Assembly (NCBI RefSeq): GCF_002836715.1
Contig: NZ_PJAT01000106.1
Coordinates: 1 to 40,797, forward strand
Length of the DNA stretch: 40,797 nt
Direction: 5' to 3'
Source: Psychrobacter sp. 4Dc
GTDB lineage: Bacteria; Pseudomonadota; Gammaproteobacteria; Pseudomonadales; Moraxellaceae
The translations under genes were made by a program, and so were the position numbers. Each line of letters starts with the position of its first letter. Position 1 is the stretch's first letter. Shown here piece by piece: positions 10,939 to 19,349 of this stretch. The notes under the pieces are model-generated. The model had not been told where the DNA came from and searched no databases. It saw nothing but the letters and a program-made list of their open reading frames with translations.

Positions 10939-11667
10939 ATGATAAATTTTAGAGATACGTTGTTATTAGGTCATCGAGGCGCACGCGGTGAGGCGTTAGA
11001 AAATACTTTTTCAGGCTTTCAATACTCTCAAAACCTCAAGTCAAGAGGCTTAGCAGGCGTAGAGTTTGATATACAACTAAACGCTGACGGTCACTTAATC
11101 GTATTCCATGACGATGATTTAGAGCGTATGTGCGGTCGGCAATCACGTATTGATCAGTTAAAACTGACTGAGATTCAGTGCCAATTGCAGTTTGGCCAAC
11201 CTATTATGACATTGGCGAGCATGGCACCTGCGCTTAGCGGGTTTAACGTTATTGAGCTTGAAATTAAAACGCATAGCCGTACCAATTATGCAGTATTGAT
11301 TGCAGCGCTTCGGCAGGCATTTATTGATACACCTCTTGCCAGCTTACCAGTTGTGTTGACGAGCTTCGATGTCGAGTTACACAACCGTTTACAACGTCAC
11401 AAACTATTATCTCATATGCCTCGCGGCTTGCTTATTCGTACGCCAGAAGCGTTGGCAAGCGCGACCAACACTGCATTGCAACTCGGTTGTATTCAACTGG
11501 GCATTCATTATCCGCTTTTGACCCAAGCCGTCATCAAGCATAGCCACCGTTATGGATTGCCCGTAAGTGCTTGGACGGTTAATGATATTCCCACCATTGA
11601 GCAGCTCATCAAATGGCAGACCGATGTCATCATTACGGATTTTCCAAGTCATTTGCTGTTGCCTTAA
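10939..11667 (+). CDS. Glycerophosphodiester phosphodiesterase
   Basis: It hydrolyses glycerophosphodiesters, the products of phospholipid turnover, to glycerol-3-phosphate and an alcohol. The protein has the GDPD TIM-barrel signature in order: GHRGARGEALENT (catalytic His and the HR..EN metal site), EFDIQLNADGHLIVFHDDDLER (Glu/Asp metal ligands and the second catalytic His), ELEIKT, VLTSFD, SAWTVND and IITDFP. It has no signal peptide, so it is probably cytoplasmic, like UgpQ. I place the start at the ATG at 10939; an upstream TTG (10930) and GTG (10933) are in frame, and none has a convincing ribosome site. At about 243 residues the length is normal for the short cytoplasmic class. Confidence 0.93.
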   Translation: MINFRDTLLLGHRGARGEALENTFSGFQYSQNLKSRGLAGVEFDIQLNADGHLIVFHDDDLERMCGRQSRIDQLKLTEIQCQLQFGQPIMTLASMAPALSGFNVIELEIKTHSRTNYAVLIAALRQAFIDTPLASLPVVLTSFDVELHNRLQRHKLLSHMPRGLLIRTPEALASATNTALQLGCIQLGIHYPLLTQAVIKHSHRYGLPVSAWTVNDIPTIEQLIKWQTDVIITDFPSHLLLP

Positions 11668-11840
11668 CCGAGTTATCCGTACTTTTTTGATATTTAATCA
11701 TTTTTTCGATAAACGCATTCTTTCCTACATATCTACCCTTCTTGTTACACTTCTCCTTCATGTCTGATAAGTCACTCGTATTTTTGATCAATACATTCTA
11801 TAATCCATACAAGTTATTGTTATTTAGCAATATTTTTATA

Positions 11841-11863
11841 GTGTATAAGTGTTCACTTTACAC
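11841..11863. promoter_or_regulatory. Near-perfect palindrome upstream of the desaturase, candidate operator
   Basis: GTGTA-t-AAGTG and CACTTTACAC form an inverted repeat around a central TT, with one unpaired T in the left arm. It lies about 50 bp before the desaturase start and overlaps the likely promoter zone. TetR-type regulators of unsaturated fatty acid genes (FabR, DesT) use operators of this general size and symmetry. Assignment to such a regulator is inference. Confidence 0.4.
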
Positions 11864-11913
11864 GCTTTTTAAGGTACTATGGTGGCTTAAATTAATACCG
11901 TTAGGGATATTAT

Positions 11914-13317
11914 ATGATTGCAAAAAAAGCACTTGGCTTACCGCTTAAAGGCTTACGTTTCGCTATCAAATCTGGTGATACGCTTGTAAAGACCGCCAGC
12001 ACTCAAGTAACGCGTTTTAAAACTCGTTTCGATGAGAAAAAAGCGCAAATGGCGCTTGATGAGCAGCCTGTTGCAAAACGCAATTATGCGAAAGCTTCTG
12101 AGCAAGCGGATCTTTCTGCGCAAGAGCAAAGCATTGATATGCGTGAGTTTGAATTTACCAAAGCACCAATTAACTGGATTCCAGCGGCTATTTTAGTAGC
12201 GACGCCAATTGCTGCTGCTGTGATTACGCCATGGTATCTATGGACTCATGAAGTTAGCGCTCCTGTTTGGGGTGTGTTTGGTGCCTTTATGGTATGGACA
12301 GGTATCAGTATCACGGCGGGTTACCATCGTCTGCTATCGCACCGTGCTTACAAAGCGCACCCTATTGTCAAAAACTTTTTATTGTTAGGTTCAACCTTAG
12401 CCGTACAAGGCTCAGCGTTTGATTGGGTTTCTGGACATCGTACTCACCATCGTCATGTAGATGATCGTTTGGACGATCCATATTCAGCACAGCGTGGTTT
12501 TTGGTTCAGCCATATTGGTTGGATGCTACGCAACTACCCTAGCGGTAAATTTGATTATAAAAACATTCCTGATTTGACCAAAGACAGAGTCTTACAGATT
12601 CAGCATAAATATTATGGTTTGTGGGTAGTTGCCATGAATGTTGGTATGGTTGCTGCTATTGGTTGGCTCATTGGTGATGTTTGGGGTACTTTACTGATCG
12701 CTGGTTTGCTGCGCTTGGTATTAACTCATCACTTCACCTTCTTCATCAATTCGCTATGTCATATGTTTGGTACACGTCCTTATACGGATACTAATAGTGC
12801 TCGTGATAACTTTTTCTTAGCTATCTTTACGTGGGGCGAGGGTTATCATAACTATCATCATTTCTTCCAGTATGATTATCGTAATGGCGTGAAATGGTGG
12901 CAATATGATCCAACAAAATGGTTGATTGCTGGTTTATCAAAAATCGGTTTAACGACGGATTTGCGTACTGTTGATGATACGACTATTAAGCATGCCGAAG
13001 TGCAAATGCAGTTCAAAGCAGCACAACAGCAGATCGATACAGCCACAAGCACTGGGCTTGATCTTCCTCATGCGATGAAGAGCTTCCAAGACCGCATTAA
13101 GTTTGAATACGATGCATTTAAACAAACTGTCGAAGAATGGCAATCACTGAAAGCTCAAACTATTGAAATGAAAAAAATAGAATGTGCTGATCGCTTACGT
13201 GAAGTTGATGATAAGCTAAAGCATGATTATGCGAAAATTGAACAGAAAATCCTTGAGCATAACAGCAATCTAAAAACCGCCTTCCGCTCTATTGGCGCTA
13301 ACGAAAAAGCGGCTTAA
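11914..13317 (+). CDS. Membrane acyl-lipid/acyl-CoA fatty acid desaturase (delta-9 type) with C-terminal coiled-coil tail
   Basis: This integral-membrane diiron desaturase would introduce a double bond into saturated acyl chains, adjusting membrane fluidity. The three histidine boxes are intact: HRLLSH (138-143), HRTHH (175-179) and EGYHNYHH (to 316). Hydrophobic spans lie at about 88-135 and 232-285. The WVSGHRTHHRHVDDRLDDPYSA context matches the delta-9 acyl-CoA desaturase class. An 80-residue charged N-terminal extension and a roughly 100-residue charged helical C-terminal tail (about 368-467) exceed the core enzyme. The ATG at 11914 is preceded by TTAGGGAT. A terminator follows, so it is monocistronic. 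Its electron donor is not encoded nearby. Confidence 0.9.
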   Translation: MIAKKALGLPLKGLRFAIKSGDTLVKTASTQVTRFKTRFDEKKAQMALDEQPVAKRNYAKASEQADLSAQEQSIDMREFEFTKAPINWIPAAILVATPIAAAVITPWYLWTHEVSAPVWGVFGAFMVWTGISITAGYHRLLSHRAYKAHPIVKNFLLLGSTLAVQGSAFDWVSGHRTHHRHVDDRLDDPYSAQRGFWFSHIGWMLRNYPSGKFDYKNIPDLTKDRVLQIQHKYYGLWVVAMNVGMVAAIGWLIGDVWGTLLIAGLLRLVLTHHFTFFINSLCHMFGTRPYTDTNSARDNFFLAIFTWGEGYHNYHHFFQYDYRNGVKWWQYDPTKWLIAGLSKIGLTTDLRTVDDTTIKHAEVQMQFKAAQQQIDTATSTGLDLPHAMKSFQDRIKFEYDAFKQTVEEWQSLKAQTIEMKKIECADRLREVDDKLKHDYAKIEQKILEHNSNLKTAFRSIGANEKAA

Positions 13318-13356
13318 TTAACCTCTGATTTGTTTTATAATTTTGAAGCTTCTCCA

Positions 13357-13390
13357 TCCCCCTATCCGTCCTAGATAGGGGGATTTTTTT
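13357..13390 (+). terminator. Intrinsic terminator of the desaturase gene
   Basis: The perfect 10-bp stem TCCCCCTATC (13357-13366) / GATAGGGGGA (13374-13383) is followed by seven T. Confidence 0.9.
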
Positions 13391-13605
13391 GCTTATAATT
13401 TATCGCTTATGTCACTACAGCTACTTCTAACGACCTTATCATCATAATAAATGGTCAAATACATTGACTGAGCCATTGCCAGATTCAACCTACAAGCAAT
13501 AACAATCTCGTTCATCACATTCAGTTAATTAACGACCGAAAAATTCATTTTCCGATCAGATATTACAAGAGACGGACAGAGTGCAACGATGCCATATGAG
13601 AGCTA

Positions 13606-13614
13606 TGCTATAGT
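13606..13614 (+). promoter_or_regulatory. selO: Putative extended -10 promoter of selO
   Basis: TGCTATAGT is an extended -10 box (TGnTATAGT) located 38 bp before the chosen selO start. No good -35 is seen. Confidence 0.35.
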
Positions 13615-13652
13615 GACATTCTCACTTTTATATTTTAATGGAAACGGCCTGT

Positions 13653-15119
13653 ATGCGTTATCAAAACACTTACGTCAACCTAGACACGCGCCTTTATCAT
13701 GAGCAGCCACCGACGCCACTAGACAATCCTCGTGTCGGTCACTTCAACACTCAAGTTGCACAGCAGTTAGGCTGGGCAAACGACGAGGACCTGATGACCA
13801 ATTGGGTTGAGATATTGGGCGGTCAATACGTGCCAGCTGATTTCAAACCACTATCTATGGCCTATGCTGGTCACCAGTTTGGACAATGGGCTGGGCAATT
13901 GGGTGACGGACGCGGTTTGCTCATGGCGCAAGTACTCGATAATCATGGGCAGCCACAAGACTTGCATCTAAAAGGCGCTGGCTTGACACCCTATTCACGC
14001 ATGGGTGATGGACGAGCAGTCTTACGTAGTACCATTCGCGAGTACCTGTGCGGTCATGCATTGACGCAGCTTGGCATCCCCTCATCTAACGCTCTAGGGT
14101 TTGTGGTATCTAATACGAGAGTGCGCCGTGAGCGTATCGAAGCAGGTGCAGCACTAATGCGTGTGGCCGATAGTCATATTCGTTTAGGTCATGTCGAATG
14201 GATTGCTAGCTTTGCCCCTGATGTACTGGGTGAGTTCACTAACTATATGATTGACACTTATTATCCAGAGTGCCGCGATAGCGAAACACCTGTCTTAGCT
14301 TTCTTGACCGCAGTGATTGAGCGTACGGCGCGTATGATTGCTGATTGGCAATTGATTGGCTTTGCTCACGGTGTCATGAACACAGATAACTTATCTATCA
14401 CAGGCAGTACTTTGGACTTCGGGCCGTTTGGCTTTATGGAGCGCTTCAATCCTGCATGGATTAATAATCACTCAGACCATACGGGTCGCTATGCTTATCA
14501 GAATCAGCCTGCTATCGGGCACTGGAATCTAAATGTTTGGCTGCCACACTTTATGCGCCTAGAAGGCGTCACTCGTGAGACTCTCTCTGAGTGCTTAGCA
14601 CCTTACGAAGCAACCTTTATGCAGCACTATCAGCAAGGTCTGTGCCGCAAGCTTGGCTTACCGCATCAAAGAGAAAGCCTCAACTTGGCTTTTGAATGGT
14701 TGACACTATTAGAAGACAATTTGCTCGACTATACCAATAGCTTCCGCGCCCTACTCGGTTTGGTCGCACCAGCAGATCATCCTTATGAACAAAAACTACT
14801 GGCTACTATGACCACTGAATTAAGCAATGATGCGCAGCAAGTATGGCAAGACTGGTCAACACGTTATCTTGCAAGCATCGAGCAGCTGTCACTTGAGCAG
14901 GCAGTTGATGACATGACAACCAACAATCCTGTTTATGTCCTTCGTAATGGCATGGCGCAGCGTGCAATTACTGCCGCAGAGCAAGGTCAGTTTGAAGAGG
15001 TTGATCGAGTGTTTCGTTTATTAGCCAATCCTTATAGCGTGCAAGATATCGCTAATGATCTAGATAGTAATGCGCCTGCGCCTGATACACCGCAGATGCC
15101 TATTAGTTGCTCGTCTTAG
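13653..15119 (+). CDS. selO: Protein adenylyltransferase SelO (YdiU/UPF0061 family)
   Basis: SelO is a pseudokinase-fold enzyme that transfers AMP from ATP to protein Ser/Thr/Tyr residues. In E. coli it is linked to redox stress. Numbering from the chosen start (488 residues): LKGAGLTPYSR holds the Lys at about 107, followed by the GDGRAVLRSTIREYL motif. The catalytic-loop equivalent HGVMNTDN is near 240-246, and DFGPFGFM (about 255) is the metal site. The C-terminus SCSS puts a Cys at 486, in the position occupied by selenocysteine in eukaryotic SelO. The ATG at 13653 has GGAAA eight bases upstream; the ATG at 13638 is also in frame but has no ribosome site. The last codons and the stop lie inside a tandem repeat. 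Confidence 0.95.
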   Translation: MRYQNTYVNLDTRLYHEQPPTPLDNPRVGHFNTQVAQQLGWANDEDLMTNWVEILGGQYVPADFKPLSMAYAGHQFGQWAGQLGDGRGLLMAQVLDNHGQPQDLHLKGAGLTPYSRMGDGRAVLRSTIREYLCGHALTQLGIPSSNALGFVVSNTRVRRERIEAGAALMRVADSHIRLGHVEWIASFAPDVLGEFTNYMIDTYYPECRDSETPVLAFLTAVIERTARMIADWQLIGFAHGVMNTDNLSITGSTLDFGPFGFMERFNPAWINNHSDHTGRYAYQNQPAIGHWNLNVWLPHFMRLEGVTRETLSECLAPYEATFMQHYQQGLCRKLGLPHQRESLNLAFEWLTLLEDNLLDYTNSFRALLGLVAPADHPYEQKLLATMTTELSNDAQQVWQDWSTRYLASIEQLSLEQAVDDMTTNNPVYVLRNGMAQRAITAAEQGQFEEVDRVFRLLANPYSVQDIANDLDSNAPAPDTPQMPISCSS

Positions 15120-15184
15120 TAGTTGCTCGTCTTAGTAGTTGCTCGTCTTAGTAGTTGCTCGTCTTAGTAGTTGCTCGTCTTAGT
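15105..15184. repeat. Tandem repeat, 5 x 16 bp, overlapping the selO stop codon
   Basis: Five identical head-to-tail copies of AGTTGCTCGTCTTAGT start at 15105, 15121, 15137, 15153 and 15169. The first copy encodes the last four residues (SCSS) and the stop of SelO. The remaining four are untranslated copies of the same stretch. Perfect identity suggests recent slippage expansion. Confidence 0.97.
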
Positions 15185-15313
15185 ACCTTTCAATTCTGTA
15201 ATATTTTGAAATATTATGAAATTAAGGTTGATATCTAACCGCATTTTTTGGCATTATCAACGAGATAAATAACGAATATCATTTTATTATATTATTCGCA
15301 CAATTCACCGTTG

Positions 15314-15340
15314 TTGACTAGGCAGTGAATTGGCTATAAT
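15314..15340 (+). promoter_or_regulatory. maeB: Putative promoter of maeB
   Basis: TTGACT (15314-15319) and a perfect TATAAT (15335-15340) are separated by 15 bp, which is shorter than ideal. Transcription from here would give a leader of about 175 nt before maeB. Confidence 0.4.
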
Positions 15341-15392
15341 GCTAGAATGAATATTTTAGCTAGTTTGCTTTTTTGACCTGATTTTTGATCGT

Positions 15393-15413
15393 CGACCATG
15401 ATTTTGATGGTCG
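15393..15413 (+). promoter_or_regulatory. Small hairpin in the maeB leader
   Basis: CGACCAT (15393-15399) and ATGGTCG (15407-15413) form a perfect 7-bp stem without a T-run. It falls inside the predicted 5' untranslated region and could be an RNA structure or a protein site. The rest of the 15120-15521 gap shows no gene. Confidence 0.35.
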
Positions 15414-15521
15414 TGAGTCGTTTAACGTCTTTGTACCTTTCAATTATTATCATTCAATGATCTTTGGAGGGTTAGACGTTGTTTTTTATCACCATTTAAT
15501 TTATTCCAATTTATTCCAACC

Positions 15522-17852
15522 ATGGCAATTATTATGAATGACGATACCACTTCGAATACGGATAACCTCAATACAGAAAAAGAGCAGTTTGAACAAGCTG
15601 CCTTACATTACCATGAGTTTCCACGCCCAGGTAAAATTTCGGTAACCCCTACTAAGCAGCTAGCCAACCAACGTGATTTAGCACTCGCCTACTCTCCAGG
15701 CGTTGCTGTACCTTGTCTTGAGATCCAAAGAGATCCAAAACTTGCGTCTAAATACACGGCACGTAACAACCTAGTTGGTGTTATCACTAACGGTACTGCT
15801 GTATTGGGTCTGGGTAATATCGGTCCATTGGCATCGAAGCCAGTTATGGAAGGTAAAGGCGTTCTATTTAAGAAGTTCGCAGGTATCGACGTTTTTGATA
15901 TTGAAATTGCTCAAAACGATCCAGATAAGTTCATCGAAGCGGTTGCCTCGCTTGAACCTACCTTTGGTGGTATCAACTTAGAAGATATCAAAGCACCAGA
16001 ATGTTTCAAAATTGAGCGCGTACTACGTGAGCGCATGAACATTCCTGTGTTCCATGATGACCAACATGGTACGTCAATCATCGTTGCCGCAGCCATGCTA
16101 AATGCTTTGTTGATTACTGGCAAAAAAATCGAAGAGATTAAAATTGTTTGTTCAGGTGCAGGCGCAGCAGCTATTTCTTGCCTAGATATCATTTGCGCGC
16201 TTGGCGTTAATAAGAACAACATTATTGTTTCAGATTCACGCGGTATCATCAGTACTAGCCGTGAAAACCTTGATGAAACCAAACAACGCTATGCTCGTGA
16301 TGTTACGGCTACTTCTATCGAAGAAGTCATGGACGATGTCGATATGTTCTTAGGCTTATCTATGCCTGGTACATTGTCTGAAGACATGGTTCGCCGTATG
16401 GCCAAAGACCCTATCGTCTTTGCACTTGCCAACCCAACACCTGAAATCATGCCAGAATTGGCACATGCCGTACGTCCAGACGTCATCATGGCAACTGGTC
16501 GTTCAGACTATCCAAACCAAGTAAACAACGCGCTATGTTTCCCATACATCTTCCGTGGTGCATTGGATGTTGGTGCGACCACCGTTAACGAAGAGATGAA
16601 AGTCGCCTGCGTAAAAGCAATCGCTGCGATGGCACACGTTGAAGCCACTCCAACTACCAGCGCTAGAAACATCGAAAAGATGCAGAGCTTTGGTCGTGAC
16701 TACTTAATCCCAGGCCCTCTAGAGCCAAATCTAATCATTGAAATCGCATCTGCTGTTGCCAAAGCAGCGATGGATTCAGGCGTTGCCACGTTACCTATCG
16801 ATGACATGCAAGCCTATCGTCAGCGTCTGTCTGAGTTTGTTTATAACTCAGCGTTTGTCATGAAGCCAATCTTTGCTCGTGCTAAAGCCGATCCAAAACG
16901 TATCGTGTACTGTGAAGGTGAAGACAACAATATCTTACTTGCTGTGCAAGTCGTCGTTGATGAGAAGTTAGCACAACCTATCTTGGTTGGTCGCCCTTCA
17001 GTTATCGAAGCCAATATCAAAAAGCTAGGCCTACGTCTAAAAGCTGGCGAGAACATTACCATCGTCAACGTTGATGACGATCCTCGCTACAAAGACTACT
17101 GGCAGGGCTACTACGAGAAGAACAAACGCCGCGGTGTAAGCATTGAGCTTGCTCGTCGTGATGTTCGCCGTAAGACGACTTTGATTGGTTCTTTGCTGGT
17201 TGAAAATGGTGCAGCAGATGGCATGGTATGTGGTACCTTTGGCCATTACCAATTGCATCTAAAATACGTTGAAAGCGTCATTGGCAAAAAACAAGGTATG
17301 AACGACTTCTATGCGATGAATGCGGTACTCATGCAAGATCGTAATATCTTTATCGCTGATACTTATGTCCATGAAGACCCAACAGCTGAGCAATTGGCTG
17401 AAATGACTGTCTTGGCAACGGATCAGCTACGTCGCTTTGGTATTACGCCACGCGTCGCGCTAGTGTCTCATTCTAACTTTGGTGCTTCAGATCGTGCCAG
17501 CGCTGTCAAAATGCGCAAGGTTCATGAACTATTAACAAATATGAATGTCGACTTTGAGTTTGAAGGCGAAATGCAAGGTGATGCCGCGCTTAACGAAAAT
17601 ATTCGTCTAAACGATATGCCATCAAGCCCGTTAAAAGGTGCGGCGAACCTGCTTATCTTGCCAACCCTTGATGCCTCAAACATCGCTTTCAACCTGCTTA
17701 AAACAGCGACTGGCAGTGCTTCTATCGGCCCTATCCTATTAGGTACTAATAAGCCGGTACACATTTTGACACCATCAGCGACAGCACGTGGTATCGTTAA
17801 TATGACTGCATTGACCGTTACTGAAGCGCAAGACCTAGAAAACGAAAAATAG
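15522..17852 (+). CDS. maeB: NADP-dependent malic enzyme with C-terminal phosphotransacetylase-like domain
   Basis: It decarboxylates malate to pyruvate and CO2 while reducing NADP+, feeding NADPH supply and gluconeogenic balance. The 776 residues match the large MaeB type. The malic N domain (about 20-155) contains [16 protein letters not shown] and [16 protein letters not shown]. The NAD(P)-binding domain has [27 protein letters not shown] and [13 protein letters not shown]. From about residue 445 the phosphate acetyl/butyryltransferase-like domain begins ([19 protein letters not shown]) and ends in the usual TALTVTEAQ. That domain is regulatory in known MaeB (acetyl-CoA sensing). An in-frame ATG four codons downstream (15534) is equally possible; neither start has a clear ribosome site. 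Confidence 0.96.
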   Translation: MAIIMNDDTTSNTDNLNTEKEQFEQAALHYHEFPRPGKISVTPTKQLANQRDLALAYSPGVAVPCLEIQRDPKLASKYTARNNLVGVITNGTAVLGLGNIGPLASKPVMEGKGVLFKKFAGIDVFDIEIAQNDPDKFIEAVASLEPTFGGINLEDIKAPECFKIERVLRERMNIPVFHDDQHGTSIIVAAAMLNALLITGKKIEEIKIVCSGAGAAAISCLDIICALGVNKNNIIVSDSRGIISTSRENLDETKQRYARDVTATSIEEVMDDVDMFLGLSMPGTLSEDMVRRMAKDPIVFALANPTPEIMPELAHAVRPDVIMATGRSDYPNQVNNALCFPYIFRGALDVGATTVNEEMKVACVKAIAAMAHVEATPTTSARNIEKMQSFGRDYLIPGPLEPNLIIEIASAVAKAAMDSGVATLPIDDMQAYRQRLSEFVYNSAFVMKPIFARAKADPKRIVYCEGEDNNILLAVQVVVDEKLAQPILVGRPSVIEANIKKLGLRLKAGENITIVNVDDDPRYKDYWQGYYEKNKRRGVSIELARRDVRRKTTLIGSLLVENGAADGMVCGTFGHYQLHLKYVESVIGKKQGMNDFYAMNAVLMQDRNIFIADTYVHEDPTAEQLAEMTVLATDQLRRFGITPRVALVSHSNFGASDRASAVKMRKVHELLTNMNVDFEFEGEMQGDAALNENIRLNDMPSSPLKGAANLLILPTLDASNIAFNLLKTATGSASIGPILLGTNKPVHILTPSATARGIVNMTALTVTEAQDLENEK

Positions 17853-17875
17853 TCATATATCATACCCAGTATGAA

Positions 17876-17990
17876 TGCACTGTAGTCGGTTCAAGTTAAT
17901 TTGGATGCAAGGAAGCCGAGTGAAAGTACTACGAGTAGTAGACTGAGCGAGGCTGACACCATACTCAATTTATAGAGGATTGACTATATT
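17876..17990. repeat. Candidate dispersed intergenic repeat element
   Basis: This non-coding stretch after maeB has a structured look. A core hairpin TACTAC/GTAGTA (17927-17940) sits inside a longer imperfect inverted repeat that starts with GCC at 17915 and ends with GGC at 17953. AT-rich flanks follow. The style resembles short repeated intergenic elements of Psychrobacter-type genomes. Only one copy is in the window, so repetitiveness is inferred, not shown. Confidence 0.35.
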
Positions 17991-17991
17991 A

Positions 17992-18026
17992 AGAAGGGCT
18001 CTGTCATCCATTGACAGAGCCCTTCT
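17992..18026. terminator. Perfect 15-bp hairpin downstream of maeB
   Basis: AGAAGGGCTCTGTCA (17992-18006) and TGACAGAGCCCTTCT (18012-18026) are perfectly complementary around a 5-base loop. There is no T-run on either strand, so it may stabilise the 3' end or block read-through rather than act as a classic terminator. Confidence 0.5.
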
Positions 18027-18034
18027 GCTATACT

Positions 18035-18076
18035 AAAACCAGTCAATGCAACTTATAGAGCATTGGCTGGTTTTTT
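18035..18076 (+). terminator. Intrinsic terminator before cca
   Basis: AAAACCAGTCAATGC (18035-18049) pairs with GCATTGGCTGGTTTT (18060-18074) with one G-T pair, and the right arm runs into TTTTTT. It probably ends transcription from maeB. Confidence 0.8.
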
Positions 18077-18130
18077 GATTCATAAAAATTGAGCTAGTGA
18101 TATAAAGCTCGATAATAACAAGAGGCTTCT

Positions 18131-19312
18131 ATGCAAATTTACCTCGTAGGCGGTGCTGTACGCGATCGACTGCTCAAGCGTCCTATCAAGGACAAGGACT
18201 TCGTCGTCGTTGGTGCTACCGTGGCAGAGATGATTGACGCAGGGTTTCAACAAGTCGGTGCTGATTTTCCGGTGTTTTTGCACCCGACCAGTCACGAAGA
18301 ATATGCCCTAGCACGCACAGAACGTAAGCAAGGCTCAGGCTACAAAGGTTTTAGCGTACATGCCAGCCCTGATGTTAGTCTAGAGGATGATTTGCGCCGT
18401 CGTGATTTAACCATCAACGCGATGGCAATTGAAGTTACCAGCTTAACTGACGATACCCCGATTAATGGACAAGTCATCGACTACTATGGTGGCCTACAAG
18501 ACTTAAAAAGTAAGACATTGCGTCATGTGTCTAATGCTTTTAATGAAGATCCATTACGTGTACTTCGAACAGTGCGCTTCTATAGTCGTTACTACGATTT
18601 AGGGTTCACCATCGCGGATGACACTTTAACGCTGATGCGTCAATTGGTTGATACAGGAGAGCTGGCTCATTTAAGCGCCGAACGTATTTGGCAAGAATCG
18701 AGCCGTGCAACTATGCAGTTATCACCGCAAGTCTATTGGCAAAAACTGTTTGAAATTGGTGCGCTCATAGAGTATTTCGCGCCATTGCATCATGCTTGGG
18801 ACAATATCCAAATAAGAGAAACAGCGCAGACAGCATTATATTTTGCAGGCCAAATGCGTCTAAACTTGTCACAGCGTTGGGCGCTACTAATGACTAGCCT
18901 GTCTTCATCATTATTTAATAGCGAAAACTCTGAGTCTACGTCTAACGTATCAACCGCTATAAAAAATATTAACGCTATCGGTAATAAAGCCAAAGTCCCC
19001 AAAGCACATACTCAGTTCGCAATTTTATTCGCTCAGCAAGCTGACAAACTAAGCACAATAAACAGTCTAAATGCGGCTGAAAAAATCGATCTAATCCAAG
19101 CCTGCGGTGCGCATAAGGAGCCTGACAAGCTCTCTCAACTGCTAGTGTGCAGTCATGTGTTACAGCTAGCAACACAGCATCGCCAAATGATGTTAGCACT
19201 AAACAGCTTTCACGCCATCGGTATGACTGACATTGCGCCAGACCTTAAAGGCCCGGCTATTGGTACAGCCTTACGACAAAGCAGGATTGAACACTTGCAA
19301 GCGCAAGAATGA
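18131..19312 (+). CDS. cca: CCA tRNA nucleotidyltransferase (class II)
   Basis: It adds or repairs the 3'-CCA of tRNAs without a template. The N-terminal half is classic: YLVGGAVRDRLL, the catalytic DKDFVVVG (Asp pair), HEEYALARTERK, SLEDDLRRRDLTINAMAIE, and the neck/body motifs DPLRVLRTVRFYSRY and RIWQESSRAT. At 393 residues it is slightly shorter than E. coli Cca (about 412). The E. coli C-terminal HD domain carries phosphohydrolase activities. Here the corresponding region lacks an HD pair such as HDLGK and contains a Ser/Asn-rich stretch (about 257-285), though it ends in the family-like GTALRQSRIEHL. So core CCA addition is expected but the HD activities probably are not. AGAGG sits five bases before the ATG. 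Confidence 0.94.
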   Translation: MQIYLVGGAVRDRLLKRPIKDKDFVVVGATVAEMIDAGFQQVGADFPVFLHPTSHEEYALARTERKQGSGYKGFSVHASPDVSLEDDLRRRDLTINAMAIEVTSLTDDTPINGQVIDYYGGLQDLKSKTLRHVSNAFNEDPLRVLRTVRFYSRYYDLGFTIADDTLTLMRQLVDTGELAHLSAERIWQESSRATMQLSPQVYWQKLFEIGALIEYFAPLHHAWDNIQIRETAQTALYFAGQMRLNLSQRWALLMTSLSSSLFNSENSESTSNVSTAIKNINAIGNKAKVPKAHTQFAILFAQQADKLSTINSLNAAEKIDLIQACGAHKEPDKLSQLLVCSHVLQLATQHRQMMLALNSFHAIGMTDIAPDLKGPAIGTALRQSRIEHLQAQE

Positions 19313-19349
19313 TATAGACAAGCACCTTAGAGAAAAAAGTAGTATTGCT

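Noticed and set aside
15105..15184. Possible CRISPR array
   Set aside because: The units are directly adjacent with no spacers and only 16 bp long, so this is a simple tandem repeat.
19233..19349. In-frame extension of the FolM-like gene into cca
   Set aside because: It overlaps conserved cca codons and adds residues with no SDR similarity; the ATG at 19350 fits the family length.
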